Of a stretch of DNA of 64,000 nt, positions 1 to 9,586 are shown in pieces (position 1 is the first letter of the stretch; every line of letters starts with the position of its first letter). Under the pieces are notes generated by a model. It worked only from the letters and a program-made list of their open reading frames with translations. It was not told where the DNA came from and ran no database searches. The stretch lies in the NCBI RefSeq assembly GCF_000213175.1, contig NW_009799104.1:3320586-3384585 (forward strand), read 5' to 3'. A program made the position numbers and the translations under genes. The stretch is from Neurospora tetrasperma FGSC 2508 (Eukaryota; Ascomycota; Sordariomycetes; Sordariales; Sordariaceae).

Positions 1-1
1 C

Positions 2-799
2 GGGCCCTACGATACGCGCGAGCAAGCCATGAGCTCCGTCATGGAGTACGCCATCAGCCAGGGCTACATGCTGGTGCAATCCGGGTGCGCCAAGGCCAAG
101 AACCCAGGCGGCAAGTATGCCAAAGGCTCCGAAGTAGTGCGGGTCGATCTGATGTGCGACCGCGGCGGCACGTGCAAGAACAGTGGCACGGGCATCCGCA
201 AGCGCCCCACGCACAAGATTGGGTGTCCGGCCAAGATGAAGCTGGTGTGCAAGAAGCGGCACGCGAGCAAGTGGTTTATCGAGGTGCGGTGCGAGGAGCA
301 CAATCACGATCTGGATCCCAACAATATGGATTCCATTGCCAGTTACCGTCGGTATCGGAGGTTGCAGGCCGGTGGACGCGCGCTGGAGACGCAATCGGAA
401 CGGTATGCGAGGATGAAGAAGCCCAAGGTTATGCCGCCGGTGCCGCCGCCAAAGTTCCATCAGGTCGGTGGCGGCGGGGTGGTGGGTAACCCCGTGTTCC
501 CGCTGGGACCGCCGTCGGGACCGTTGCACATGGCGGCGTTGAAGGGGCAGAATAAGATCTTGGAGATTCTGATCAACAAGGGAGGTGACATTAATGCGCA
601 TGATAGTACGGGACGGACACCGCTGCATTGCGCTATCGAGGGTGAGCGGATGGATACGGTGACGCTGCTGGTGAATAAGGGTGCGGATGTGACCAAGTTG
701 GATTTGAAGGGGACGAGTCCATTGCATGCGGCGGTGTCAAAGGGGATGGAGGATGCGGTTGTCTTGTTCATTGAGAAGGGCGCGGATCCGAACAGGTAG
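2..799 (+). CDS. FAR1-type zinc-binding domain plus ankyrin repeats, 5'-partial
   Basis: The frame is open from base 2, so the gene probably starts outside the window; the first ATG inside is at 29. The N-terminal part has the FAR1/WRKY-GCM1-like zinc pattern: C in DLMCDRGG, then the GCPAKM motif, a W in KWFIEV and the HNH of EEHNHDLD (about residues 40-100 from the ATG). This fold binds DNA in FAR1 proteins and MULE transposases. A proline/glycine linker follows, then at least three ankyrin repeats (PLHMAALKGQ, TPLHCAIEGE, SPLHAAVSKG) from about residue 165. The frame stops at KGADPNR, the point where another repeat would normally begin, so the C-terminus may be truncated or continue through an unseen intron. 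Likely a nuclear regulator with a domesticated transposon-type DNA-binding domain; the function is inferred. Confidence 0.75.
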   Translation, partial: GPYDTREQAMSSVMEYAISQGYMLVQSGCAKAKNPGGKYAKGSEVVRVDLMCDRGGTCKNSGTGIRKRPTHKIGCPAKMKLVCKKRHASKWFIEVRCEEHNHDLDPNNMDSIASYRRYRRLQAGGRALETQSERYARMKKPKVMPPVPPPKFHQVGGGGVVGNPVFPLGPPSGPLHMAALKGQNKILEILINKGGDINAHDSTGRTPLHCAIEGERMDTVTLLVNKGADVTKLDLKGTSPLHAAVSKGMEDAVVLFIEKGADPNR

Positions 800-1836
800 A
801 TGTGCAGGCCTGTCATGCCCATCAATGTTTGCTTTGTGACCGGGCTATGCTACGGACGGCGAGTCGGTTCTCCCGGAGTATTTGTGTCACCAGCTTTTTT
901 GGACATTGCCTCGGTTCCGTATCGATGTCTTTTTTGTGTCGGTGTCTCGAGCCGCAGTAGCATCATCAGGCTTGGCTGAGGCAAGACCTTGAACACTGTA
1001 TGACTATAATTATAATATTATGTTTGGCGGGTGTTTCCAACGGTGCACACGTCTGACAAGCAGTACGAGCTACTTCAGGGACAGTTTATCAGATTCCCTT
1101 GCATTAACTTTCATCTTGTCGAAACAAGCAACCCCATGGGAGCCTTTGGACCTGGCTGTACTTGTAAAGGGTATTTATTCACTTACACTAGTATCCGGGA
1201 AGTGGGTCTTTGCCGCTCCGGCTCCGGATGCCGGTGGTTAACACTCCGGAGTGTGCCGGATCGCTGCCCAGAAACAAAGACATGTCTGACATCAGATGAC
1301 TCATTCAACTTCACCTGAGCAGAACATACTGCTGATCTACACCCTACGATCTTTGTTTTCGGACGTGGTAAATCGAGATGTGTCGATTTTTAAGAACATT
1401 TGGGTACCAACATTGTAGAACTAGTCTCACGTGTTGCGTGTAAGTGATTAGCGCTGTGGAATTCCATCTTCTATTGTTTTGACCGTCTATTATCGGGCGC
1501 TAGAATTGACTCGACGTGGTTGTATGTAAGAAACCACCAAGAAAAACATTCAATCGTCTTGGGAAAAGGTCGCGAAAGCTCTTCGTGAGAGGAAGAATCA
1601 ATATATCCGACCTTGAATAAAATGACGACAGAGGGTCGTCTAACATTAAAAATTGATGAGGCCTTTGCTTAGCGAGCGATTAGCAATTACTTGTAATCGG
1701 GTGTTAGTAAATCAGTCCGGTACCGCTCGATATGATTCTCAATAATTGTCTCTAAAAGGAAGAGAGAAGGTGCCGTAGACCCAGCTTTTGATCTACGAAT
1801 CCATGCGCTTCTCGGCGACCGACTCTCAAGCGCATG
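800..1836. other. Intergenic, no gene seen
   Basis: No supported coding region. The sequence turns AT-rich after about 1380, with many short stops on both strands. It separates the FAR1/ankyrin gene from the MITE-like element. Confidence 0.6.
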
Positions 1837-2096
1837 TACAGTCCAGTGCTAGTTTGTTTGTTGGCTTGGTACACCAGGCACTCCTACAGTATATATAGTG
1901 CATTAGACGGAATCTATTTCGAATGGTCCCAAAGCTTATATAGATAGATTAAAAGGCATTAGCAGGGTTTCATCTAGTATTTTGAATGTTAGAGATGGCG
2001 TAGCCAAGGTAAGATTATGCATTAGTTAGCCATAAAAACGCATAGGAAAGTTGACACGAGGTCTCGAACTAACAAACAAACCAGTACTGGACTGTA
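1837..2096. mobile_element. MITE-like element, copy 1 (TA target duplication)
   Basis: A 256-bp non-coding element at 1839-2094 has 24-bp terminal inverted repeats beginning CAGTCCAGT and ending in a TTTGTTTGTT run. The two ends match at 22 of 24 positions. It is flanked by TA at 1837-1838 and 2095-2096, as expected for Tc1/mariner/pogo-type insertion. A diverged copy in the same orientation lies at 46701-46962, which shows it is dispersed. It has no coding capacity, so it would need a transposase from elsewhere. I do not recognise it as a named family. Confidence 0.85.
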
Positions 2097-3476
2097 CAGT
2101 TCATGGATCTTTCCCAGAATTGCCATTGTTTTGTTTGTTTCTCTTCCGGTCGATAAAGTTGAGGAAAGAAAACAAATGTCTCGCGGCTCGGCAGTTGAAT
2201 AAGACGGTTGGTCGCTAGCTTGGCCGCCCCGGCAAGGTGCGTAGGGCCGGGGAACCCCAATTGTACACCTGCACCACTGCCGGCCCCCCTGGCAGCAGGT
2301 ACAAAGAGGTACATCATCATGTCGTCATGACTTCTTTTGTTCATCTTCTTAAGCTTTTCTCTAGTAACGATCCCCGCCTTCCCACTTTTTTGATTGATTT
2401 CTACCCCAGCTTTCGCATAACAAAAACCATGTGGCGCCCAATCAAGGGACTCCCAGCTTCGTTGTCTCTGCCCATTCGGGACATGGACCATGAAGAGCCT
2501 CCCCTACACTACACTACTAGGTCGGGTCGTTGTCTGACCTCGGCTTCAACGGCACCTCCATCTCCTGGGGTAAGCCTCCTCCTGTTGGACCATTGCAGGT
2601 TCAGCTTCGATAGTACCCCTTATTTTCCCCGATCCGTGTCCAGCTTGCGACGTGAATCAGTTGCGACTCACATCGGACCACTCAATGGAAAAACATGGTT
2701 CGGGTGTTTCCCGTTTTCAGAGGAAATGGGGCAAAATAACCAAAGACGCAATTCGAGGTTACCAGTGCAACGTCCGTTTCCAGGCCATACTTATCGGACA
2801 ATACCATTTGGGAACAAAAGCAAAATCTCTGCTGAGCTGCCGAGAGCGGAGGAAGATTCGCCCCCATTACCAATCGAGCTTTTTGGGCCTGGTCAGTCAT
2901 CTCCATGACCGTCAATGACGACGAAGCTCCGTCAGCGGACGACCAGCAACTGCCTTCCTTGCACACCGATGTGGTGTACCTCGTGGATCTGCTGGGATTT
3001 GGGGTCCACGGTTTGCAGATCCTCAAGCCTGGCCGGGTGCGGAATGCTAGCGTCAACCTCTTTCATAGGGAAAGACACAAAGTCAACAGAGACACTCGGG
3101 GTAAACTCGGTGGGCAGGCACAACAGCCGGACATCCTGGTTGGCTGACCTGTGACTGAGTGACTGGCAGGTGCCCTGGGTCGATATCAACGAAATCATCG
3201 ATGATGATGATGATGGTACAGCAGCTCACCTCGCAGGCACATCCGACGCCTGGGTCGGAGTACTAGGTATGTAGTTTTGGCATGGCAGGACCCTTGACGA
3301 CGCGGTGCAAACCCTCCGGGAACCTTTGCTTGGCTGTGAATACAGAACATATAATTTGGCAGCATCCGTCCGGCTTACCCAAAATTCGTTTCAATCAAGT
3401 CACCAAACAGTCGACATCGAGCATTCCTAACATTTGCTCCCGTTCGACACTCTTCAACCACACCACATCAGTTACA
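2097..3476. other. Intergenic / promoter side of the Rds1-like gene
   Basis: Open frames of up to about 220 codons exist at 2237-2908 and 2905-3154, but they start without clear ATG context, have low-complexity composition and resemble no family I know. The pyrimidine-rich stretch just before 3477 (CCACACCACATCAGTTACA) is a plausible leader for the downstream gene. Confidence 0.5.
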
Positions 3477-4883
3477 ATGGCTGGGTTCAAACTCTCGGCA
3501 GGCGTTGGCCTCCTCGGCCTCGCTGCTAGATCGCTTGCCGTTCCCGCTCCCATCTACTCGGAGCCCACCACCACCTTCTCGGTCCCCAAGATCACGGCAG
3601 TGGTCGAGCCCGTTACCGATGTAACTTCTCATGGTACCTACACAGGACCTTCACCCCTTACCACCGGCGCCTTGTCGACTTCAGTCCTTGCTCCATCAGT
3701 TCCAGCTCTTCCCCCAGGGCCAGACGCTTACAAGTACCCGAGTGATGGGCAACTTCACGCTCCTCAGCCTGCCCCTTACACTCCGGCTGGCGGTGTCGGC
3801 ACCAACGGCTCTGCTCCCGTTTACAGAGTGCTTTCCGACTTCGACTACCAGTCCATTGCCCTGGCCCTTCACCAGGAATGGATTGAGCTCGATCTCTTCC
3901 ACTGGGGTCTCGCCACATTCTCAGTTGAGGACTTTGAGGAGGCCGGTCTCACTGCTGAAGACCGTCACTTGATCGAGTTCATGGCCGACCAGGAAGTTGG
4001 CCACGCTACTCTCCTCAGCAACATCCTTGGGCCCTCTGCCCCCAACCAGTGCACCTACAACTACCCTGCCACCAACGTGCACGAGTTCATCGACTTCTGC
4101 CAGAAGTTGACTCGCTACGGTGAGTCCGGTGTCTACGGCTTCCTCAACCACCTCAACGCCCACGATGTCGGCCAGCTGCTGCTGCAGTCCATCACCACCG
4201 AGGCTCGTCAACAGATGATCTTCCGCCAGTTCGAGGGTCTCTTCCCCATGCCCGAATGGTTCGAGGTCGGCATTCCTCAGTCCTGGGCCTGGTCTCTTCT
4301 CGCTCCTTACATTTCTTCGTGCCCTGAGAACAACACCCGTCTGATCTGGCAGAACTACCCTGCCCTCAACATCCTGAACCAGCCCAACCCGTTCCGCATC
4401 AACGGCTCTTACGTGTGGAACGAGACCACGGACGGCGGCTACGCCAACACGGCCTCGTACCAGGACATTGACGAGAGCGATGACTGCACCAAGTCGACGG
4501 ACGTCGGCGCCTCGTGCGCCCCCGGCATCACCCGCAACCGCTCCATGCCCCTCTCGTACCCCGGCCGCCAGGTCTTCCTCGAGTGGGACGAGCCCGGCAA
4601 GCCCATCGGCCCCAACAACTCGTATGTTACCGACACTCAGGCTGGTGCTCCCAAGTTCGCGGCTTGGGTCTCGCAGCTTAACGTCACGTACTCGCCTCTG
4701 GAGAACATCCAGGGCAACAGCGCCTACACTGTCCAACCTGATATCAGCTCCTTTGATGGTAACCCGGCTATCAACGGTACGATCTTCCTTGTCTTGACTG
4801 ATGAGGATCTGTATGTTACTCCGTACAACTTGACGCAGCTGAACCCTCACGTTTATGCTGTTGGCATGTACCAGTCTGGTTAA
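3477..4883 (+). CDS. rds1: Rds1-like secreted ferritin-fold stress protein
   Basis: Intronless, 468 residues from the ATG at 3477. The same frame is open upstream, but only this ATG gives a signal peptide (MAGFKLSAGVGLLGLAARS, probable cleavage near SLA-VPAP). A proline-rich segment leads into a ferritin-like helical domain at about residues 118-260 (FDYQSIALALHQEWIELDLF, EFMADQEVGHATLL), carrying the Glu and E..H positions expected of the di-iron-like fold. The C-terminal half has many N-glycosylation sequons. Proteins of this type, including fission yeast Rds1, respond to stress or nutrient limitation; their biochemical activity is not established. Extracellular or cell-wall location is inferred from the leader. 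Confidence 0.82.
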   Translation: MAGFKLSAGVGLLGLAARSLAVPAPIYSEPTTTFSVPKITAVVEPVTDVTSHGTYTGPSPLTTGALSTSVLAPSVPALPPGPDAYKYPSDGQLHAPQPAPYTPAGGVGTNGSAPVYRVLSDFDYQSIALALHQEWIELDLFHWGLATFSVEDFEEAGLTAEDRHLIEFMADQEVGHATLLSNILGPSAPNQCTYNYPATNVHEFIDFCQKLTRYGESGVYGFLNHLNAHDVGQLLLQSITTEARQQMIFRQFEGLFPMPEWFEVGIPQSWAWSLLAPYISSCPENNTRLIWQNYPALNILNQPNPFRINGSYVWNETTDGGYANTASYQDIDESDDCTKSTDVGASCAPGITRNRSMPLSYPGRQVFLEWDEPGKPIGPNNSYVTDTQAGAPKFAAWVSQLNVTYSPLENIQGNSAYTVQPDISSFDGNPAINGTIFLVLTDEDLYVTPYNLTQLNPHVYAVGMYQSG

Positions 4884-5593
4884 GGGGTTGCAACAATTTC
4901 TTTAATGTTTATACCCGGGTGATTTTGCACGCAGTTCTGTGCGAGCTGCCTATGTAATTGTATGACGAGTCATGATGAATGACTGGAGGGGGAAAGGGGA
5001 TGTACATAATCAGAGGTGATTGGTTGGCATGATGGTACCCTAATTACGACTGTCTTGGTAGTGACTAGTCAATAATGCCTACATTACGTTGTCAATGCTG
5101 TTTCTCCATATGTTGAAGTGGTCGTTAATTGGGTGAGTGTTTTTCCAGCGATTAAACGAGGTCCAGTGAATGTCAAAGTGCCCGTGAAGGTGGACAAAAT
5201 TTCCGAGTGTCCTCAGCGCAATGGCCGTCAAGGTGCTCAAGATAGGATGAAGAGAGCAATTCGTTAGTTGGCCAGAGCTCTTATCGCAAACAGCTTATTC
5301 CTTATCTGGGTATGACATCACCACCTCAATGACGGTTACTGCTCGTCACAGCTCCAGGGTCTATCGGCCGAAGGTTTAAACGGTGATGTAGGGCCATTGA
5401 GCGCCACCATCAATTGCCAGTGGATTTTGAGGGGACTTGGTCAGTTTAACGCCAAGAACTTTGATATCTCAACAACACCAACCATCACCTGCAATTGTTA
5501 ACTCGACCTCATCTCTCAAGACGCAACCTCAGTACACCTTGACTAGAGAAAAATCACCATCAAATCAGTCACTCGAACACCACAAAAATCATA
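4884..5593. other. Intergenic
   Basis: 3' flank of the Rds1-like gene and 5' leader of the next gene. The last 150 bases are CA-rich and AG-poor, typical of a fungal leader. No gene seen. Confidence 0.5.
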
Positions 5594-7032
5594 ATGTCAC
5601 GTCTACTAACCCGCCTCCCACGCACCATACCCCCCACTGCTCCCCTCCAACTCACCCTGGGCAGCAGCAGAATTACTATTACTAGAGGAATAGTCACCGA
5701 CCTCGAGACAGGCGGCACCCGCAAAGCCAAGCAAACCGCCGGCAAAGGCTTCGTCTCCGTTGGCGGGCAACAGGATCGTGGCATGCCTACCTCTGACAAG
5801 GGTGATGAACCAATGCCTCCGAAGTATTCCACTTCTGTATGTCTCCTTCACCTACAATCCAATTCAATCCTTAACTATCATTATCATACGCTCTTGTTGC
5901 TGTACAAAGCAGAGCAGAGCAAGTGGCTAACACTAACAAATGCATAAAGACCGGCCACACAATCCTCCCGTCCCTCAAACAGTCAGTTCAACAAACAATG
6001 GAACACCCTGAGGAATGGGAGGGGATTCACGCTGAACATATTTGCGCTGTGGAGGAAGCCAACAGTGCTAACGCTGAGAAGTGGGAAGCCAGTCGAGCAG
6101 GACGGGATGCAGAAAGGGACGTGACTGAAGCATGGGGCAGTGAGATGGCCAGTGACTCTACGAGTACTAACGCGGGAAGAAGTTCTCGGACGAAGGGTAG
6201 TAGCAAACGAGCAGCAGCAGCGGAAGGTTCTTCTTCCAAAAAGCCAGCCCCCAAGAAAGAAGCCAGCAGCAGCACCACCACCAGCAGAAAAAAATCTCAA
6301 CCCAAGGAGACCTCTCCAAAGAAAATGAGAGGCAAAGAATCCACCACCGCCGGCGCCGAGTCCTCCACAAACAGTCCCGACTACGCTTCCCCCATGGACG
6401 CGCACCACAGCCAACCCCTCCCGCACTCCACCATGGACACAGCAACAGGCCAACAACCCATCCCTCCAGCCCCCGACACCAACTTTTCCTCCTCCTCCTC
6501 CTCCTCCGCAGCAGGGGCAGCAGCAGGAGCAAATACAATAAGCGAGGACTCAATCCCCCACTTGGCCCTGCACCCCAACCTCTCCCTCGGGACAACCCTT
6601 TCCTCCATCTCCGGAAGCTTTACACTCGAACCACAGCCCCGTCCAGCTCCAACAGCCATCAAACCGTTCGCTACATCTTCGACTGCGTGGATTTCTTGGA
6701 CTTTTATACAGTCTCCCCAGAGCAATATCAATGTTCGTGGTGCGTCGAGATTCGCTCGGTCGCATTATTCGACTTCTAGTTCTAGTTCGGCTTCGACTTC
6801 TACTTCGACTTCGCAGAATATCACAATGGCTACGGGATTATCTGGACAGCAACAGCAACAGCAAAAGAAGAAGGAAAAGCCGAAAACGCAAGCGCAGTTG
6901 GATGAGGAGGTGAGGATGCGGATGGAGGAGAATGTGGCGGGGGAGGGGGGAGCGGCGGGGGTGGAGTATGAGGATGGGAAGGCGGTGGGTATGAAGAGGG
7001 GGGTGAGGGAGAATATGTTTAGGTATATCTAG
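5594..7032 (+). CDS. Low-complexity protein with mitochondrial-type N-terminus (two exons)
   Basis: Exons 5594-5836 and 5950-7032, joined in phase 0 across a 113-nt intron (GTATGT donor; branch GCTAACACTAAC; acceptor ATAAAG). Predicted 441 residues. The N-terminus (MSRLLTRLPRTIPPTAPLQL) is Arg/Ser/Thr-rich without acids, like a mitochondrial presequence. Exon 1 then carries the better-conserved-looking stretch KGFVSVGGQQDRG. Exon 2 has an acidic helical part (about residues 90-140), a Lys/Ser-rich segment, a Ser homopolymer over a TCC microsatellite (about 6486-6508), a Gln run and a charged C-terminus ending ENMFRYI. Near residue 335 a second presequence-like stretch (RGASRFARSHYSTSS) occurs. 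No family recognised. Missed introns or two merged genes are possible. Confidence 0.55.
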
Positions 7033-8154
7033 AGGAGATGGGGAAAGGATGGGGAGAAGAATGATGAGAGGTGTCGATGTTGTTGTGGTGAGGTTTTGTT
7101 GAGTTTTTGGGACGCGGTTGGATGATTGGATGTGTGTGTGGTGGCTACGATGTTGAAGTTGGGACTTACTACTGTACGTTTCTGTGAAGGCGTTGGTAAG
7201 CTACAGTATCAGACATGGATGGAAAGTTCAACCAAATTGCGATAAGGTCGTACACTATCTCGGTCATATCATTTTTATATCAACCACCAAATGCTCAAGA
7301 CAAGATGTTCGACAGGTGTTACTGTAGTAGCGTACCTGGTATGAAAAGTTTGTCGAAATCCTACTACTAGAGTGTGATTAAATCACTCGTGTATTTCTTC
7401 TTCTGTCTGTTTTGCGCAATTTCTGCATGATTGTGCATTTTACATATCAATTCGGACATGAGCTTCACAAAATTACCGGGTTGTGCTTCCCGGGAGACAC
7501 TCCCCACGCGAGGTAGTCTTCCCGTGGCATCTGAAGCTGCGCTGGATGTCGTGGCGAGCCCAAATGATGCAGACGGTGAAACCAGCTTGAGTAGAGTTGA
7601 CCTTTAGATTCTCATTGATTAGCATTCCTTAGCACTTGCGGAGCACCAATTACTGGACGGCTAGTATTCGACTTAGGAGAAAATCTCTGTATGTTCGTTC
7701 CCTATCATTACTAGTCGTCAAGCTGAGCGTTCACTGCTTCTCCTGTTCTTGTGTTCGTGTGAAGACAAAAGAGTTCGTACATCCGTCCCAGCCAACCGTC
7801 ATTACTTTGAGACTATCAACGAAGATATCTCCATAGGAAAAAGAAAAAAACAAAGTCGTGACTCGTTGGACACACGAATGCGCTGGTACGAACCAGAACT
7901 CCAAGTCCAACCACCTATCGGCAATCGTCCAACATCAACCCATCATCCCCTCCTCCATCCCCAGAAAAACAGCAACAAAACAAGAAAAGCGTAGTGGTAT
8001 CATCAACATTATCATCCATCATCCATCATCCATCGTCCATCCATCCATCCATCATTAAACAACTCCTTCATCTCGTTTTCTTTCCATCATCGTATGTATC
8101 GTCACCTCTGCATCATCATCTGCTTAGACCTCAGGCAGTCGTCTTCCGTCTCGA
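7033..8154. other. Intergenic with CCATC microsatellite
   Basis: No supported gene. A short-period CCATCATC/CCAT repeat runs at about 8010-8055. The stretch nearest 8154 is the 3' flank of the minus-strand small gene. Confidence 0.5.
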
Positions 8155-8580
8155 TTAAAGAGGAATAAAGCAGCAATCGCACGGTATCGGGCACGGAATG
8201 CAGAAGCAGAAGCGGCCAGGACACATCCCGCCGCGATCACCGCCGCGAAGGCCAATGGTGGAGTCGTCATGGGGGCGCATGGGGTCTATTTTATTAATTG
8301 TTAGTTAGCAAGGTGGTTCGAAGGATCAACTAAGCCAGGCACTTGTGGGCGATGATGAGATGTGGCAAGTGTTGCGGCGGAAGAAACAGGAGACGACGAG
8401 CAGTGGAAGAGAGTCAAGGGAAGAGGTAGAGAAAAACATAAACATACCCATAGGCTGCGCAACACCAGGCTGCGCCATCTCGATATCGCCTGGTTTCGTG
8501 CTGGCCGAGACATGCGCGGGCTCAGGCTCCTCGACGACGGTCATGGTGTTGTTGGCGGGAGGTTGTTGTGTGTAAGTCAT
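8155..8580 (-). CDS. Small protein with Cys-rich C-terminal tail (two exons)
   Basis: Minus strand; exons 8580-8448 and 8285-8155 joined across a 162-nt intron (donor GTATGT, acceptor AAAATAG, phase 1) give 87 residues. The start MTYTQQPPANNTMTVVEEPE is Pro/Gln/Glu-rich and probably disordered. The second exon reads GLRGGDRGGMCPGRFC and ends FCIPCPIPCDCCFIPL, with seven cysteines in the last 23 residues. I have the impression of similar Cys-rich tails in small fungal proteins, where palmitoylation or membrane/metal association is plausible, but no function is established. It is neither secreted nor a classical transmembrane protein. The splice is supported because it joins two frames with clean signals and stops right after the Cys-rich tail. 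Confidence 0.65.
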
Positions 8581-9586
8581 GTTTCCTTTTTGTTTCTTGT
8601 TTTCTTTCTGGTGCGTTCGTCGGTATTGGTTTCGTATGTGTGTGTATAGTAATGTCCCTGTGCGCGACGTAGAGAGTGATGCGATGCGATGCGACGGATG
8701 TTGACACTTGTTGCGACTGAAGTTCAAAAATGCAGCAAACAACAAAATAAAGCAACAAAGAAAGGACTTGGCGGAAAAGAAGCTTCGTTCGGGGTTTTAT
8801 TTGCTCTAGTGTGGGAACAATGCGGAACTCGAGGAAGGAACAGGATCGATGCTACGAAACTCGGAGAAAAAGAAGACACAAAGCTGAGCAAATCGGAGGT
8901 GGTTGGGAAACGGGACGGGGGATGGAAGCTGGATTGTGGCTGTGTGGACGCTGTTGCTGGTTGCTTACGACGCAGCCTTCCAGCTTCCATGCGGCTTGTT
9001 ACGTCATCCCCTGCACCAGTTCAGCGCGGAAACAGGGGAAGGCTTACGACATGGTCTGTGCAGAGTGAAGCTCTTATCGGTTGGGTACCTTGATGGCAGG
9101 GGACATAAGACAGCGATAAGGATAAGATAAGCGGCGAGCTGGAAATGATGGAGGAGGAGAGCTCGAATCCTCAGCTCTCATTCCAAGACAACAACTCGAT
9201 AGGTGATCATGTTGGGGCAGTCGGGCGCCTCTCTAAGGTTCTTTTTCATGCAGATGTCACGATAATATCAACAAGCGATTCCCCTTCAATTGGCGCCAAT
9301 TGCCCACGTCCATCCACTGATGATGAATGATGAGAATACCGATATTGGAACTACCATTGTCCGGTGCTTTCACGACGATCTGTACACGAGCGCGCGGACG
9401 CAAAAACACTCAAAAGCAACGCTTTTCTGTCTCGATATTGTCTTCCAGTCTTTTCATTTTTTTTTATCTTAAGATACTTCATGCTCTCATGATACTCGAT
9501 CTCCAATCTTTCACATGACCACTCGACCAGGTCCGCCGAGCGCTGATCGAGAACACCATGACCCGTTTGATCTCAATAGGTTGAAA
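8581..9586. other. Intergenic between two minus-strand genes
   Basis: Includes the promoter side of the Cys-tail gene (AC/CT-rich on the minus strand) and the 3' flank of the ankyrin protein gene. Short open frames on both strands have no recognisable content. Confidence 0.45.

Noticed and set aside
2237-2908. A 223-codon plus-strand frame
   Set aside because: Starts without ATG, low-complexity translation, no domain or splice partner found.
3921-4850. A 309-codon open frame antisense to the Rds1-like gene
   Set aside because: Shadow of a codon-biased gene; the composition is Val/Asp/Leu/Arg-rich with no recognisable domain.
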